From DASPLX01 sp035627375 (lineage in GTDB: Bacteria; Pseudomonadota; Gammaproteobacteria; Burkholderiales; Burkholderiaceae_D), in NCBI GenBank assembly GCA_035627375.1, contig DASPLX010000030.1:1-46995 (forward strand): 46,995 nt of DNA. Direction: 5' to 3'. The position numbers were made by a program, and so were the translations under genes. The notes under the pieces are model-generated. The model saw nothing but the letters and a program-made list of their open reading frames with translations. It was not told the origin of the DNA and did not search any database. Positions 32,701-39,830 of this stretch are shown one piece after another. How positions within the stretch are numbered: the stretch's first letter is position 1; each line of letters starts with the position of its first letter.

Positions 32701-34798
32701 GCGCATGCTGGCCGCGGGCGGGAAATGCCGCAGCTACGGCGCCGGCGACGACGGCTTCGTGCCGGGCGAAGGCGTGGGAACGCTGGTGCTCAAGCCGCTC
32801 TCCAGGGCAAAGGCGGACGGCGACCATATCCACGCGGTGATCGTCGGCAGCGCCTACGACCACAGCGGCCGCTCGAACGGCTATTCGGCGCCCAACCCCA
32901 ATTCCCAGGCGAGCCTGATCGGCCAGACGCTGAGTAAGGCCGGCATCCATCCGGAATCCATCGGCTATATCGAAGGCCACGGCACGGGCACCCAGCTCGG
33001 CGACAGCCTCGAGATCGTCGCCCTGACCCAGGCTTTCGGCAAGCAGACGCAGAAGCGCCGGTTCTGCCCGCTCGGTTCGGTGAAGGCGAACCAGGGGCAT
33101 TCGGAATCGGCGGCGGGCGTGGCCGGCGTGACCAAGGTCTTGCTGCAGATGAAGCATCGGCAATTGGCGCCGACCATCCACTCGGAGGAAGTCAATCCGA
33201 ATATCGCCTTCGAGCGCTCGCCGTTCTATCTGCAGCATGCAGCGGGCCCGTGGGAAGCGGCGCCGGATCAGCCGCGCCGCGCGCTCGTCAACTCCTTCGG
33301 CGCGGGCGGCGTGAACGCCTGCGTCGTGCTCGAGGAATACGTGCGGCCTGCCGTCCCGGCGCATGCCCGCGCCGCCGGCCCGCAGTTGATCATCCTGTCG
33401 GCCAAGACCGAAGAACGCCTGCGGGAATACGCGGACCGGTTGCTCGACCATGTGCGCCGGGAAGCGGGCGCCACTGACGTCGACCTCGCGGCCCTGGCGT
33501 ATACCCTGCAGGTCGGCCGCGAGGCGATGCCGGAGCGGCTGGCGCTGGCGGCCGCGGATATCGGGGAGCTGATCGCCAAGCTGGAGGCCTGGCTCCGGGG
33601 AGCTGCCGGCGCGGGCGTTCGGCGCGGCAGCCTCGATCCGCGCCGCGGCGCCAGGAGGGCGTCGAAGGAAGACAAGGACGTCCTGGATGCGCTGCTGGCG
33701 GCGCGGGACCTGGACGGCCTTGCGCAGGCATGGATCGGCGGCGCAGAAGTGGATTGGGAAAGACTCCATGCCCATGGCAAACCGTCGCGCATGCCGCTGC
33801 CGACCTATCCGTTCGCCAGGGAACGTCATTGGATCTCCGACGCTCCCGCGCCTGCGTCGCGCGCCGAGACCGTGCCCGGGACGGCCCGCTTGCATCCGCT
33901 GGTCTCCCACAACTCTTCCACCTTGAAAGAGGTGAGCTTCAGCTCGATGTTGTCTGGCAACGCATTCTATGCGCGCGATCACAAGGTCAACGGCCAGAGC
34001 ATCTTCCCGGGCGCCGGTTTCCTGGAGATCGCCTGCGTGTCCGGCGCCTTGGCCGGAACGAAGAAGGTCGGCAAGATCCGCGACGTCGTGTTCATCGCGC
34101 CGCTGCTCTTCACGGGCGAGTCGCAGATGGTGCGGATCTCCTTGACGCCCACCGACGACAACGCGGAATACATCATCACGTCCTACGATGCGGACCGCGA
34201 GAAAGTCGTGCATTCGGAAGGCGTGATCGAATTCCGCGACGGTACGAAGGGCCACGGCGCAGAGGAAACCCTATCGATCGAGGCCTTGAAGGCGCAGTGC
34301 GCGCGGCCGGTGGCCGGCGAGCATTATTACGGCCTGTTCGAACAATCCGGCATCAGCTACGGCCCGTCGTTCCGGACGATGCAAGAGCTTTACATCGGCA
34401 AATCCTTCGCGCTGTCCAAGCTGAGCATCGCGGATCACCTGCGAAGCGATTTCGAGGAATTCGTCCTGCATCCCAGCCTCGTCGACGGCGCCTTGCAAAC
34501 CGTTTCCGGCCTGGTCGGCGGCGTCGAGCCGCCGGAGCGGCCGGTGCCTTACCTGCCGTTCGCGATCGATGAGGTGGAGATCGTCCGGCCCGCTTCCCAG
34601 ACCTGCTACGTGCACGTGGAGGAGGTGGAACTCAAGAAGCAGGGCAATGCCGAGATCAAGAAGTTCAACATCAAGATCTTGAATGAAAAGGGCCTGGTGT
34701 CGGTGTCGTTCAAGAACTTCTGCGTCAGGGCCTTCCGGGCCGTGCCGTCCAGCCCCGCTGCGCGCGACGCGAGAACCGCCGCGGCGCAGCACCCGTAG
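20750..34798 (+). CDS. Trans-AT polyketide synthase B: DH-KR-ACP-KS-DH-KR-ACP-KS-KR-ACP-KS-DH
   Basis: 4682 residues, no AT and no thioesterase. N-terminal docking helices (1-35) pair with the end of PKS A. Then DH (His76, Asp262), KR (Tyr697), ACP (Ser858), KS about 963-1405 (Cys1139), DH (His1617, Asp1790), KR (Tyr2224), ACP (Ser2392), KS about 2490-2925 (Cys2658), KR (Tyr3515), ACP (Ser3667), KS about 3764-4205 (Cys3942) and DH about 4382-4660 (His4411, Asp4579). The second DH has a five-residue insertion between HRVG and KVLPG. The last KS departs from consensus (KANQGH for KxNIGH, VNACVV for TNAHVV). The protein ends 20 or so residues after the last DH, with no ACP. Two modules should give double bonds and one a hydroxyl. 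Confidence 0.95.
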   Translation: MIDFVEYVVSELSSKRISKSDALALITQFRLRSKGDAQGAARQAVLHPLLHRNTSDLTQQSYSTTFDGGEFFLRDHRVNGQKVLPGVAYLEMVRAAIRAALPAQEEASIELRNVIWAQPIVVTERTEVTVALFPAETPAGSGQTGGHIEYEVYSVQTDADGVAREIVHSQGLAVIAGQPAPDQLAKLAQLDIGQLRSQMTHGRWEAPQIYAAYDKMGIHYGPTHKGVTAILRGERQLLARLCLPSEAADAFADYLLHPSLMDAAVQSAVGFIEDSGKIPDRPNLPFALQSLRILSACTKEMFAWLRFSAGSKPGDKVIKLDIDLCDPEGRVCVQMQGFTSRVLDKENEAETASGTPAGTLYAAPTWEAAKLDIASETTPRRYDQRHIILCGPSSAHAAALEAAIADSACLPLPAAPGRHAAERYQEAATACFERIKNVLANKPGGPVLVQVVVADSDEDALLLGLAGLLKTAALENPLLTGQIVVAGAQAAAEELARQLQAELHRPRDTVVRYAQGAREVLTWRELDAGQGGIEDQAENNAPMVFKDKGVYLITGGLGGLGVLFAKEILKQARGAKVILTGRSELTPDRKALLKSLSSRKGAVEYRRVDIADAGQVRQLVAAIVKEHKQIDGILHSAGMIRDSFILKKTAEEFRQVLEPKVAGTFNLDEACKHLDLDFMVLFSAGAAVTGNGGQADYAAANGFMDRFALYRNQLVAAGRRKGKTRAINWPLWQEGGMGVDAATQEQMLRAAGLIPMRTATGMQAFRRSLALPHAQIQVVEGDLSRLRATLFADEAPEASGAAAEPAHQAEPVAAAGIDSGDLEEKTRNFLKKRLSSLLKLPANKIDAAAPFEKYGINSIMTMNLTNELEKTFGSLPKTLFFEYQTLAELAQYFVKSHAAQLAALFAEAADRRTGSRAAPAEPAVPKAASPATPATSRASRRRRFAVAASAIEPARTGAVRSTEPIAVVGLSGRYPGARDIEEYWRNLRDGKDCIVEVPQDRWDWREYFTDDRSKSGRHYSKWGGFIDGVDEFDALFFNIPPVDAERIDPQERLFLQHAWMALEDAGYTRASLQIPREQDQAGQAGVYVGVMYGEYQLFGAETSLLGERMVTPSSYSSIANRVSYFLNLHGPSMAVDTMCSSSLTAIHLACQDLRLGRTDVAIAGGVNVTIHPNKYLLLSSGQFIASDGRCQSFGEGGDGYIPAEGVGAVILKRLSEAERDGNHIYGVIKASALNHGGKTNGYSVPNPQSQASVIGQAFKECGVDPRHVSYVEAHGTGTKLGDPIEIAALTQVFRQHTQENRFCLIGSAKSNIGHAESAAGIAGLTKVLLQLKHRQIVPSLHSSALNPHIDFDKTPFVVNQTLREWEQPEVDGRRLPRIAGLSSFGAGGSNAHLIVEEYAPSDRTATAGFEGAQAPAAIVLSARTPEQLKQKIRDLHAFLRAQEHAVDLHSMAYTLQVGREAMQERFGLIVDSVEQLTERLQACLDGDEQVEDSYQGQARRDDEALSLFSSDADLRETIEKWIAGRKLSRLLELWTKGLELDWNKLYGEAKPRFVSLPTYPFARDRCWIDRVKAVGGQAVPGTAGAVLHPLLHANTSDFSQQSYRSTFTGSEFFLADHRVGIGAAPERKVLPGVAYLEMARAAVEQALPAMSGATTMELRNIVWAQPLVVDDRRQVDIALAPNDDGRIDFEIRSQDGEEGIVHCQGQAVLGARPASSPLDIERLQARMQRGALEPDSIYAAYARMGLRYGPAHRAIAALALGERELLAHLRLPPAVEASRSGYQLHPSLLDGALQAAIGLAGAAADASTRARLPFALDTLHIVAPCTTEMLAWVRYAPGSEPDDNVVKLDIDLCDSQGKVCVQMRGFSSRMLGKDSSEESGEENGKAAASERTTGSLVAAPVWQAAAASGAGRRDHAQRHVILCELPGIDTARIEASMPGSRCLRLQAPPASTLAERYTQHALACFEHVRAILEGKPQDQVLVQIVVADGEEGAVLAGLSGLLRTAALENPRLVGQLILVAPDIGTEPLARQLQEDGNAPDAVVRHTGERQVLHWQELPADPGTAHVAFKDHGVYLITGGLGGLGMLFAKEILAQASRARVILTGRSAPSADKQAALDQVAAQFGATGGRLAYRTLDLDNADEVKRFIAATRKEYGRIDGILHSAGMTADNFILKKSAEEFGRVLAPKVAGTFHLDQATQDAGLDFFVLFSSTSSAMGNAGQADYAAANGFMDQFAAYRNRLAAAGQRQGRTLSINWPLWQEGGMRIDPETLELLRQATGVQPMQTTTGMQALYRSLGSEHGQTLVLEGELTGLRAQLRRAAAEQTRPRESAAMRASAPVATTMPAPIAAATPAGDLLDKAEDYLRKQFSEVLKVPSHKVDPQAPLENYGIDSVVAMKLTNVLEKTFGSLSKTLFFEYQTIAKLAAYLVKAFPDVVRKEVGLATDLPGGPAPAAETAAVPPATADRLPAVPALRGKNRFLGAPAQAQATREVAIVGLSGRYPQAENLEAFWENLKAGRDCITEIPADRWDHALYFDPDRNRIGKTYAKWGGFLADVDKFDPLFFNISPKEAEVIDPQERLFLETAWETIEDAGYGKDSLSGKRVGVFVGVMWGHYELYGAAALAGKNPAIPTSSHASVANRVSYFFNLHGPSIALDTMCSSSLTAIHLATEEIRRGNIDAALAGGVNLSIHPQKYLNLSQGKFAASDGRCRSFGAGGDGYVPGEGVGAVFLKPLEDALRDGDHVYAVVRSSALNHGGKTNGYTVPNPNAQGELILDALKKAGVDPKTLGYIETHGTGTSLGDPIEITGLQQAFAGYTDEKKICPIGSVKSNIGHLESAAGIAAVTKALLQIKHEQLVPSLHAEPLNPNIDFEASPFYVQTRLADWKRSAEHPEQPRRVAVSSFGAGGSNAHVILEEHIDTRPARAVQPARPEVFVLSARDPGALHRYAARVARFLEHAGGESLTDIAYTSQVGRTPLPARLAVIAASVDELKDKLGRWVASRTATERGLAANGLAEPEDVFQGNVNDAQYNAGNLIQGAAGRAFLQDLLAKRDLAKVAQLWTLGADIDWLLAHHGAQPRRVSLPTYPFAKERYWVDAQAFPAAGMPAAPKAVPKAVEEPRRNYYRPRWKASPLDVSAASQAATGHAGPILLLDTSEEFFQAFKESLAETPVFLAKLGGAYQEVSSDSFTIDPEREEDFNRLVEVLKGRNLLPSLILHRYAQAGGLEQSEQEIVRRLDRGVYALLHASKALMLQKQHAAPKMMSFFTGDSHASAPLGAALAGFYRTLRLENPKYVSKVVEIRAADGEAVSVADEVGIVLDELRDGAWAASEIRYLAADGQTRSRHAREYVSYQPVQSSDRKADLPLKQHGVYLVTGGLGGLGFIVADYLARHFQAKLVLAGRSTPNEEHAKKIERLHAHGAETLHLRADVAKPADVESMVREAKARFGRIDGVIHSAGINRDSFILKKTRDEMAGVLEPKVFGAFNLDRATREEDLDLFVLFSSVAGALGNLGQCDYAYANRFLDAFAEEREALRAAGRRSGRTLSINWPFWEEGGMTLSRDAIAASAKHTGMHPLPSAEGIRYWEDFLRSGEPQGIALYGAPSRIAAYVGHGAVRTGTGSPVPAGAADAATLPARTEAYLKALIGEEIKLAPERIDARERLESFGIDSIMVGRLNERLTRDLGELPKTLFYEYETIEDLAKYFVREAPQVLTELFARENAADGAAVEIVDAEAAETFEAADAAEAIGADLESESVRRGRELNDAEPIAIIGVHGYYPRSKDLNEYWENLRQGKDLVGPVPAERWDAERFYDADPARAAEGKIYCKWGAFLDDFDKFDAAFFNIEPEEARIIDPQERLFLQSVWSAIEDAGYTRESLKRRFPKARSADVGVFVGVTTNSYHLLTADEWNRGNIVSPSALPWSIANRVSYFFDFQGPSMPVDTACSSSSVAIHLACESLRRQECQVAVAGGVNLYLHPSKYHGLCQKRMLAAGGKCRSYGAGDDGFVPGEGVGTLVLKPLSRAKADGDHIHAVIVGSAYDHSGRSNGYSAPNPNSQASLIGQTLSKAGIHPESIGYIEGHGTGTQLGDSLEIVALTQAFGKQTQKRRFCPLGSVKANQGHSESAAGVAGVTKVLLQMKHRQLAPTIHSEEVNPNIAFERSPFYLQHAAGPWEAAPDQPRRALVNSFGAGGVNACVVLEEYVRPAVPAHARAAGPQLIILSAKTEERLREYADRLLDHVRREAGATDVDLAALAYTLQVGREAMPERLALAAADIGELIAKLEAWLRGAAGAGVRRGSLDPRRGARRASKEDKDVLDALLAARDLDGLAQAWIGGAEVDWERLHAHGKPSRMPLPTYPFARERHWISDAPAPASRAETVPGTARLHPLVSHNSSTLKEVSFSSMLSGNAFYARDHKVNGQSIFPGAGFLEIACVSGALAGTKKVGKIRDVVFIAPLLFTGESQMVRISLTPTDDNAEYIITSYDADREKVVHSEGVIEFRDGTKGHGAEETLSIEALKAQCARPVAGEHYYGLFEQSGISYGPSFRTMQELYIGKSFALSKLSIADHLRSDFEEFVLHPSLVDGALQTVSGLVGGVEPPERPVPYLPFAIDEVEIVRPASQTCYVHVEEVELKKQGNAEIKKFNIKILNEKGLVSVSFKNFCVRAFRAVPSSPAARDARTAAAQHP

Positions 34799-34840
34799 AT
34801 TCAGAAATCCCAAGAGTGCAAACTTAACCAAGAGATAGCC

Positions 34841-37420
34841 ATGAAAAGAGTATTGAGCTTCATTTCGCGACACCTTACCGGTGTTCCGGAGATGGTCCTG
34901 AAGAGAAAGCTGCTGGTGTTTTCGATCTTCGCCGTCTTCACGGCATTCTGCGTCTACGGCATGACGAAGCTGCAATTCGATTTCACGATCGAAAGGTGGC
35001 TCAAGCAGGACGACAAGGCATTCGTGGCGTACAACGAATTCCACGAGCAGTTCGGCAGCGACGACGGCGTCGTCATCGTCTACAAGCCGAAGGACGGCAA
35101 CGTGTTCTCCGAGAAGTCCCTGCAAGTGGTCAAGGAGATCCGCGACGACCTGACCAATTACCATGCGAAAGTGAAGCCGGGCCAGAAATCCGCCCTCGAC
35201 CATATCGTCAAGGTCGAGACGCTGATCAACGCGCCCATCCTGACGATCAAGGACGATCTCATGCATTCCCGCTGGCTGGTGGGAAGCAAGGTTCCGGACG
35301 ATCAGTCGGCGCTCGACGATATCCGCAAGACCGCCAGGACCGAAAGGGATCTGCCGCTCAAGTACTTCTCGAAGGACGAGAAATACGGAGTGATTTACAT
35401 CAAGACGGACTTCGGCGCGGTGCCGATCGATCTCGATCCGCAGGTCACCGCCGACCAGCAGATCAACATCGGGCTCGAGGCCAAGAATATCCAAGCCAGC
35501 CGCGAAGCCCTGGAAAAGGATGCGCTCCGCTTCAAGCCGACCGACATGGCGGATTACGTCGCCTTGAACGCCGCGCTCAAGGAAGTCCTGAACCAACCCA
35601 AGTACACGGATCACTTCGAATACTACAAGGTCGGCAACACCATCGATTCCGAGAACCAGGTCAAGATGGGCGAGGAAATGGGCTTGCTCTACCTGGTGGG
35701 CCTGGGAATCATGCTGACCACGCTGTTCATGATCTTCCGCTCGTTCGCCGGCGTCGTCTGGCCGTTCGTGGTCATCCTGCTGAGCACCGTGTGGACGTTC
35801 GGGCTGGCCGGCTGGCTCGGCTTGTCCGTCTCTCCGTTCGCGGTGCTGACGGTCTTGCTGATCCTGACCATCGGCATGGCCGACGTCACCCATATGCTGT
35901 CGAGCTACCTGTTCTTCCGCAACAAGGGCCACGACTTCGCTTCATCGCTGCGGGAAGCCTACGAGAGCGCGGGCCTGGCGTGCTTCCTGACCACCGTCAC
36001 CACCATCATGGGCATGCTGTCCCTGCTGTCCGGCAGCCTGGTTCCGGTCATCAATTTCTCGCTGATGTCGGCGATCGGCGTCGGCGTCGCCTTCCTGTTG
36101 ACGATCTACCTGCTCCCGGTCCTGCTGCATGTCTGGTCGCCGGTGCCGAAGATCCGCGCGCATCCGAACCTGATCGGACAGCTGGTCGGGAAGATCACGC
36201 CGAACATCGTGCCGCATATCCAGCGGCAGCTGGACAAGATCGTACCGATGGTGGAGAAGCGGCCTTATGCCTTCATCGCGCCGTTCGTCGTCGTCTTCCT
36301 GGTTTGCCTGTACGGCGCGTTCCAGGTGAAGGTCGATTACAGCATCTACGACCAGTACACCGAGGATTCCAACTTCTATCAAAGCATCAAGCTGCTGGAT
36401 GAAAAATTGTCGGGCTCGTCCCGGATGTCGCTGTATGTCGATCTCGGCGAGGAAAGCGGATTCCAGGATCCCGCCGTCCTGCGCGTGATGGACGATCTGC
36501 AGCGGAAGCTGGAAAAGGACTACAGCAAGTACGTGGTGACGACTTCCTCCATCGTGGACGTCGTCAAGGACGCCTACCAGAAGCAGAACGACGGCCGGCC
36601 GGACATGTACGTGATTCCCGCCAAGCGCGAGGTGCTGTCGCAAACCTTGTTCACCTTCAACATCGCCGATCCGGAAGAGCGCGAACGGATGGTCAGCCAG
36701 AACTACCAGAAGGCCGCCGTCACGGTGACCCTGCGCGGTTATGGCTCCCACGAGTACACCAAGGTTTTCGCGCAGATGAAGAAGGACATCAACGACACGA
36801 TGGACCGCATCAGGGGCGACTATCCGAAGGTCTCGGTGTCGATCACCGGCCTGTTCCCGATGGGCATGAGCGCCGCCGATTACCTGGTGACGAACGAGCT
36901 GCAGAGCTTCGGCCTGAGCCTGCTGGCCATCTCCCTCATGCTGCTGGTGATCTTCAGCTCGGTCAAGGCGGGCGCGATCTCCCTCATTCCGAACGTGATT
37001 CCGTCCTTCCTGGTCCTGGGCGTATTGGGCTTGTCGGGCGCGCCGCTGGATTTCTACACGATGATGCTGGCTCCCATCGCCGTCGGCATCGCGGTCGACG
37101 ACACCATCCACTTCGTCTCGGTGTACCGGGTCGAGGTGATGAAGGACGGCAATATCAGGAGGGCGCTGGTCGACACGGTGAAAGAGTGCGGCCAGTCGGT
37201 CCTGTTCGCTTCCATGATCCTGGGCTTCGGCTTCGGCATCATGGCGATCGCCACGACGCCGGGCATCGCCAGCCTCGGAAGGCTCGGCTTCCTCGCCATT
37301 TTCGCCGGCCTGGTATGCGAGATGTTCCTGCTGCCCGCGTTGATCCTGGCGTTCAAGCTGAAATTCCCGCATCCGGAGAACCAGAAGATCCCGGCGCGCC
37401 GGCCGGAACTCGTACATTAA
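34841..37420 (+). CDS. MMPL/RND-family exporter
   Basis: 859 residues with the duplicated RND layout: one membrane helix (about 25-43), a large periplasmic loop, a five-helix bundle (about 285-440), a second single helix (about 485-505), a second loop, and a final five-helix bundle (about 690-835). Helix 4 and its repeat carry the GMADVTH and GIAVDDTIHF motifs, with the acidic residues expected for proton coupling. MMPL proteins move lipids, hopanoids or polyketide lipids across the inner membrane. It follows PKS B by 42 bp and precedes the LolA-like gene by 20 bp, so it probably exports the cluster product. The start ATG at 34841 follows AAGAGATAGCC. Confidence 0.93.
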   Translation: MKRVLSFISRHLTGVPEMVLKRKLLVFSIFAVFTAFCVYGMTKLQFDFTIERWLKQDDKAFVAYNEFHEQFGSDDGVVIVYKPKDGNVFSEKSLQVVKEIRDDLTNYHAKVKPGQKSALDHIVKVETLINAPILTIKDDLMHSRWLVGSKVPDDQSALDDIRKTARTERDLPLKYFSKDEKYGVIYIKTDFGAVPIDLDPQVTADQQINIGLEAKNIQASREALEKDALRFKPTDMADYVALNAALKEVLNQPKYTDHFEYYKVGNTIDSENQVKMGEEMGLLYLVGLGIMLTTLFMIFRSFAGVVWPFVVILLSTVWTFGLAGWLGLSVSPFAVLTVLLILTIGMADVTHMLSSYLFFRNKGHDFASSLREAYESAGLACFLTTVTTIMGMLSLLSGSLVPVINFSLMSAIGVGVAFLLTIYLLPVLLHVWSPVPKIRAHPNLIGQLVGKITPNIVPHIQRQLDKIVPMVEKRPYAFIAPFVVVFLVCLYGAFQVKVDYSIYDQYTEDSNFYQSIKLLDEKLSGSSRMSLYVDLGEESGFQDPAVLRVMDDLQRKLEKDYSKYVVTTSSIVDVVKDAYQKQNDGRPDMYVIPAKREVLSQTLFTFNIADPEERERMVSQNYQKAAVTVTLRGYGSHEYTKVFAQMKKDINDTMDRIRGDYPKVSVSITGLFPMGMSAADYLVTNELQSFGLSLLAISLMLLVIFSSVKAGAISLIPNVIPSFLVLGVLGLSGAPLDFYTMMLAPIAVGIAVDDTIHFVSVYRVEVMKDGNIRRALVDTVKECGQSVLFASMILGFGFGIMAIATTPGIASLGRLGFLAIFAGLVCEMFLLPALILAFKLKFPHPENQKIPARRPELVH

Positions 37421-37440
37421 AGAAGGAAGGAAAGGAAGAC

Positions 37441-38337
37441 ATGATGAAATTCCCTATCAACGCATTGATTCGCCTGGCGACGGCCGGCTGCCTGATGGCG
37501 CCGCTCCCCCTGCTCGCCAAGACCGCCCCGGAAATCATGAAGGCGGTGGACGACAACTATCGAAGCGGCTTCACGACGGCGATCGTGAAGGTGCAGCTGT
37601 CCACCTGCAAATACGTTCTCGACAATACCGCGATCAATTGCAAGGAGAAGCCCAGGGTGACCATCCTGGAGGTCGGCGAGAAGCGCTTCGGCCACCAGAA
37701 CCGCGACTCGCGCGCGCTCGCCTTCGTGTTCCAGCCGATCACCGACAAGGGCGTCGGCCTGCTGACGTACGAATACGCCAACGTGGACCGCGAAAACGAC
37801 GTGCTGCTTTATCTGCCCGCGCTGGAAAAGGTGCGGCGCGTCGTGTCCGGCGGCGACGGCAACGAGGACGGCGGCAGCTTCTTCGGTACCGAATTCTTCG
37901 TCGACGACACCCTGCTGAAGAAAGTCGAGGAGTGGGATTTCACCATGGTCGGCGAAGACACGCAGGACAATCGGCCGGCCTGGGTCATCGAGTGCGTTCC
38001 CAAGCCGCGGCGGGCGAAGAAGACGCAGTATGGAAAGACCAATATCTGGATCGACAAGGAAAGATACGTCGTCCTGCGCGAGGACATCTACAACAAGGCC
38101 GGCAAGCTGTATCGGCAGCGCTTGAACAAGGATTTCAACTTCATCGACAACCGGGTCTGGATCTCCAAGCGGCAGATGATGAACAACTTCGCCACCAACC
38201 GCATCACGGTGGTCCAGAACATTTCCGCGACCTATAACAAGGAAGTGCCCGACGAGTTGATGACGGAACGCAGCCTGACCGATCCGTCCTTCAAGGAAAG
38301 AATCCTGGCGACGCTCCGCACCTATTACACCAAATGA
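37441..38337 (+). CDS. Outer-membrane lipoprotein-sorting-like (LolA-fold) periplasmic protein
   Basis: 298 residues with a signal peptide (about 1-26, hydrophobic core then LLAKTA). The body matches the LolA-like 'outer membrane lipoprotein-sorting protein' family that often accompanies MMPL exporters: Asp-Arg-Glu-Asn-Asp-Val then LLYLPALEKVRRV, GSFFGTEFFVDD, and the IWIDKERYVVLREDIYNKAG strand. LolA folds are hydrophobic half-barrels that shuttle lipids through the periplasm. Together with the preceding exporter it suggests delivery of a lipophilic product to the outer membrane. There is a strong ribosome-binding site (AAGGAAAGGAAG), and the ATGATG start was chosen at the first ATG. Confidence 0.85.
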   Translation: MMKFPINALIRLATAGCLMAPLPLLAKTAPEIMKAVDDNYRSGFTTAIVKVQLSTCKYVLDNTAINCKEKPRVTILEVGEKRFGHQNRDSRALAFVFQPITDKGVGLLTYEYANVDRENDVLLYLPALEKVRRVVSGGDGNEDGGSFFGTEFFVDDTLLKKVEEWDFTMVGEDTQDNRPAWVIECVPKPRRAKKTQYGKTNIWIDKERYVVLREDIYNKAGKLYRQRLNKDFNFIDNRVWISKRQMMNNFATNRITVVQNISATYNKEVPDELMTERSLTDPSFKERILATLRTYYTK

Positions 38338-38437
38338 TCTTGTGCGGCCGGCCGGACCGGATCGCCGGACGGCGGAATCCATCGATTCCCGTTCCGTCGC
38401 GTCGATTCTGCCGGCCGCTAGCGGGAGTGACCTTGCC

Positions 38438-39787
38438 ATGACGATTACAAGTGAGAACGCAGCGGAATCCGATGTCGCCGTGATCGGCATCGATTGCCGC
38501 TTTCCGGGCGCCGGCGACCCGGACCAATTCTGGGAAAACCTGGCCGCTGGCGTGAACAGCATCCGCGAGGTGCCCGCGGACCGCTTCGATTGGCGCCGGT
38601 ATTTCGGCGATCCGCACGAACCCAACAAGACCAACAGCAAGTGGGGCGGATTCATCGACGACGTCGACAAGTTCGACGCCGAGTTCTTCCACGTCTCTCC
38701 CACGGAGGCGGAACTCATGGACCCCCAGCAGCGGCTCATGCTGGAATTGTGCTGGGGCTGCCTGGAAGACGCCGGTTATCTGCCCGGGAAGCTGGCCGGA
38801 ACCGATACCGGCGTGTTCGTCGGCGTCGCCGGCCTCGATTACCGCGAGCTGCTCGAGACGAAGGCGGCGACCGTCGAGGCGCACCGGTCGACCGGCAATT
38901 ACCTGTCGCTCGTCGCCAACCGGGTTTCCTATTTCCTGGACCTGCGCGGGCCGAGCGTGCCGTACGACACGGCCTGTTCGAGCGCCTTGTTCGCCATGCA
39001 TTACGCGGTGCAATCGATCAATCGCGGCGAATCGGGCATGGCGCTGGTGGCCGGCATCAATATCATCCTGCGGCCGACCACCTTCATTTCGTTCGCCAAG
39101 ACCGGCATGCTGTCGCCGACCGGCCAATGCCGGACCTTCGACGCCAGCGCGGACGGTTATGTGCGCGGCGAAGGCGGCGGCGTCATCCTGCTCAAGTCCC
39201 TGAAGAAGGCGATCGAGGACGGCGACCAGATTTACGGCGTGATCAAGGGATCGGCCATCAACCACGGCGGGAAATCGCAGACGCTGACGTCGCCGAATGC
39301 GTTCGCGCAGTCGCAAGTCATCCAGGATGCCTACAAGAAGGCGCGGATATCCCCGGACCGGGTCAGCTACATCGAGGCGCACGGCACCGCCACGCCCAAG
39401 GGCGATCCGTTGGAGATCACCGGACTCAAGCGCGCCTGGCGCTACCTGGAGAAGCACTTCTCGGTCAAGGCGGACGAGAGCGCGTGCGGCATCGGCTCGG
39501 TGAAGACCAACATCGGCCACCTGGAAACGGCCTCGGGCATCGCCGGCGTCATCAAGGTTCTGCTCGCGTTCAAGCATCGGCAGCTGCCGGCGCTGGTGAA
39601 TTTCAAGCAAACGAGCCCCACCATCGATCTGAAGGGCTCGCCCTTCTACCTGGTGACCGAACTCCAGGAGTGGAAGGGACGGAAACAAGCGGATGCCGAA
39701 GCGGAGGAGCTCATCGCGGGCGTCAGCTGTTTCGGCTTCGGCGGCACCAACGCGCATGTCGTGCTGCAGTCTTATCAGGCAGCCTGA
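38438..39787 (+). CDS. Discrete modular-type ketosynthase, cysteine intact
   Basis: 449 residues from ATG 38438, preceded by GGGAGTGA; the open frame extends upstream without a likely start. It is a KS core only, ending at the NAHVVLQSY strand, without AT, linker or ACP. The catalytic triad is complete: Cys180 in DTACSSA, His315 in AHGTAT and His361 in TNIGH. HCS cassettes normally carry a discrete KS whose cysteine is replaced by serine and which only decarboxylates malonyl-ACP; this one should be able to condense. It could make the acetoacetyl starter for the tandem ACPs of PKS A, or serve as decarboxylase despite the cysteine. Confidence 0.9.
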   Translation: MTITSENAAESDVAVIGIDCRFPGAGDPDQFWENLAAGVNSIREVPADRFDWRRYFGDPHEPNKTNSKWGGFIDDVDKFDAEFFHVSPTEAELMDPQQRLMLELCWGCLEDAGYLPGKLAGTDTGVFVGVAGLDYRELLETKAATVEAHRSTGNYLSLVANRVSYFLDLRGPSVPYDTACSSALFAMHYAVQSINRGESGMALVAGINIILRPTTFISFAKTGMLSPTGQCRTFDASADGYVRGEGGGVILLKSLKKAIEDGDQIYGVIKGSAINHGGKSQTLTSPNAFAQSQVIQDAYKKARISPDRVSYIEAHGTATPKGDPLEITGLKRAWRYLEKHFSVKADESACGIGSVKTNIGHLETASGIAGVIKVLLAFKHRQLPALVNFKQTSPTIDLKGSPFYLVTELQEWKGRKQADAEAEELIAGVSCFGFGGTNAHVVLQSYQAA

Positions 39788-39830
39788 GCGGAAAGACATC
39801 GGTATCCAACCAACCAATAGAGAGCAGGGT

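Noticed and set aside
38342..38437. N-terminal extension of the discrete KS
   Set aside because: It has no resemblance to KS proteins, and ATG 38438 has a good ribosome-binding site.
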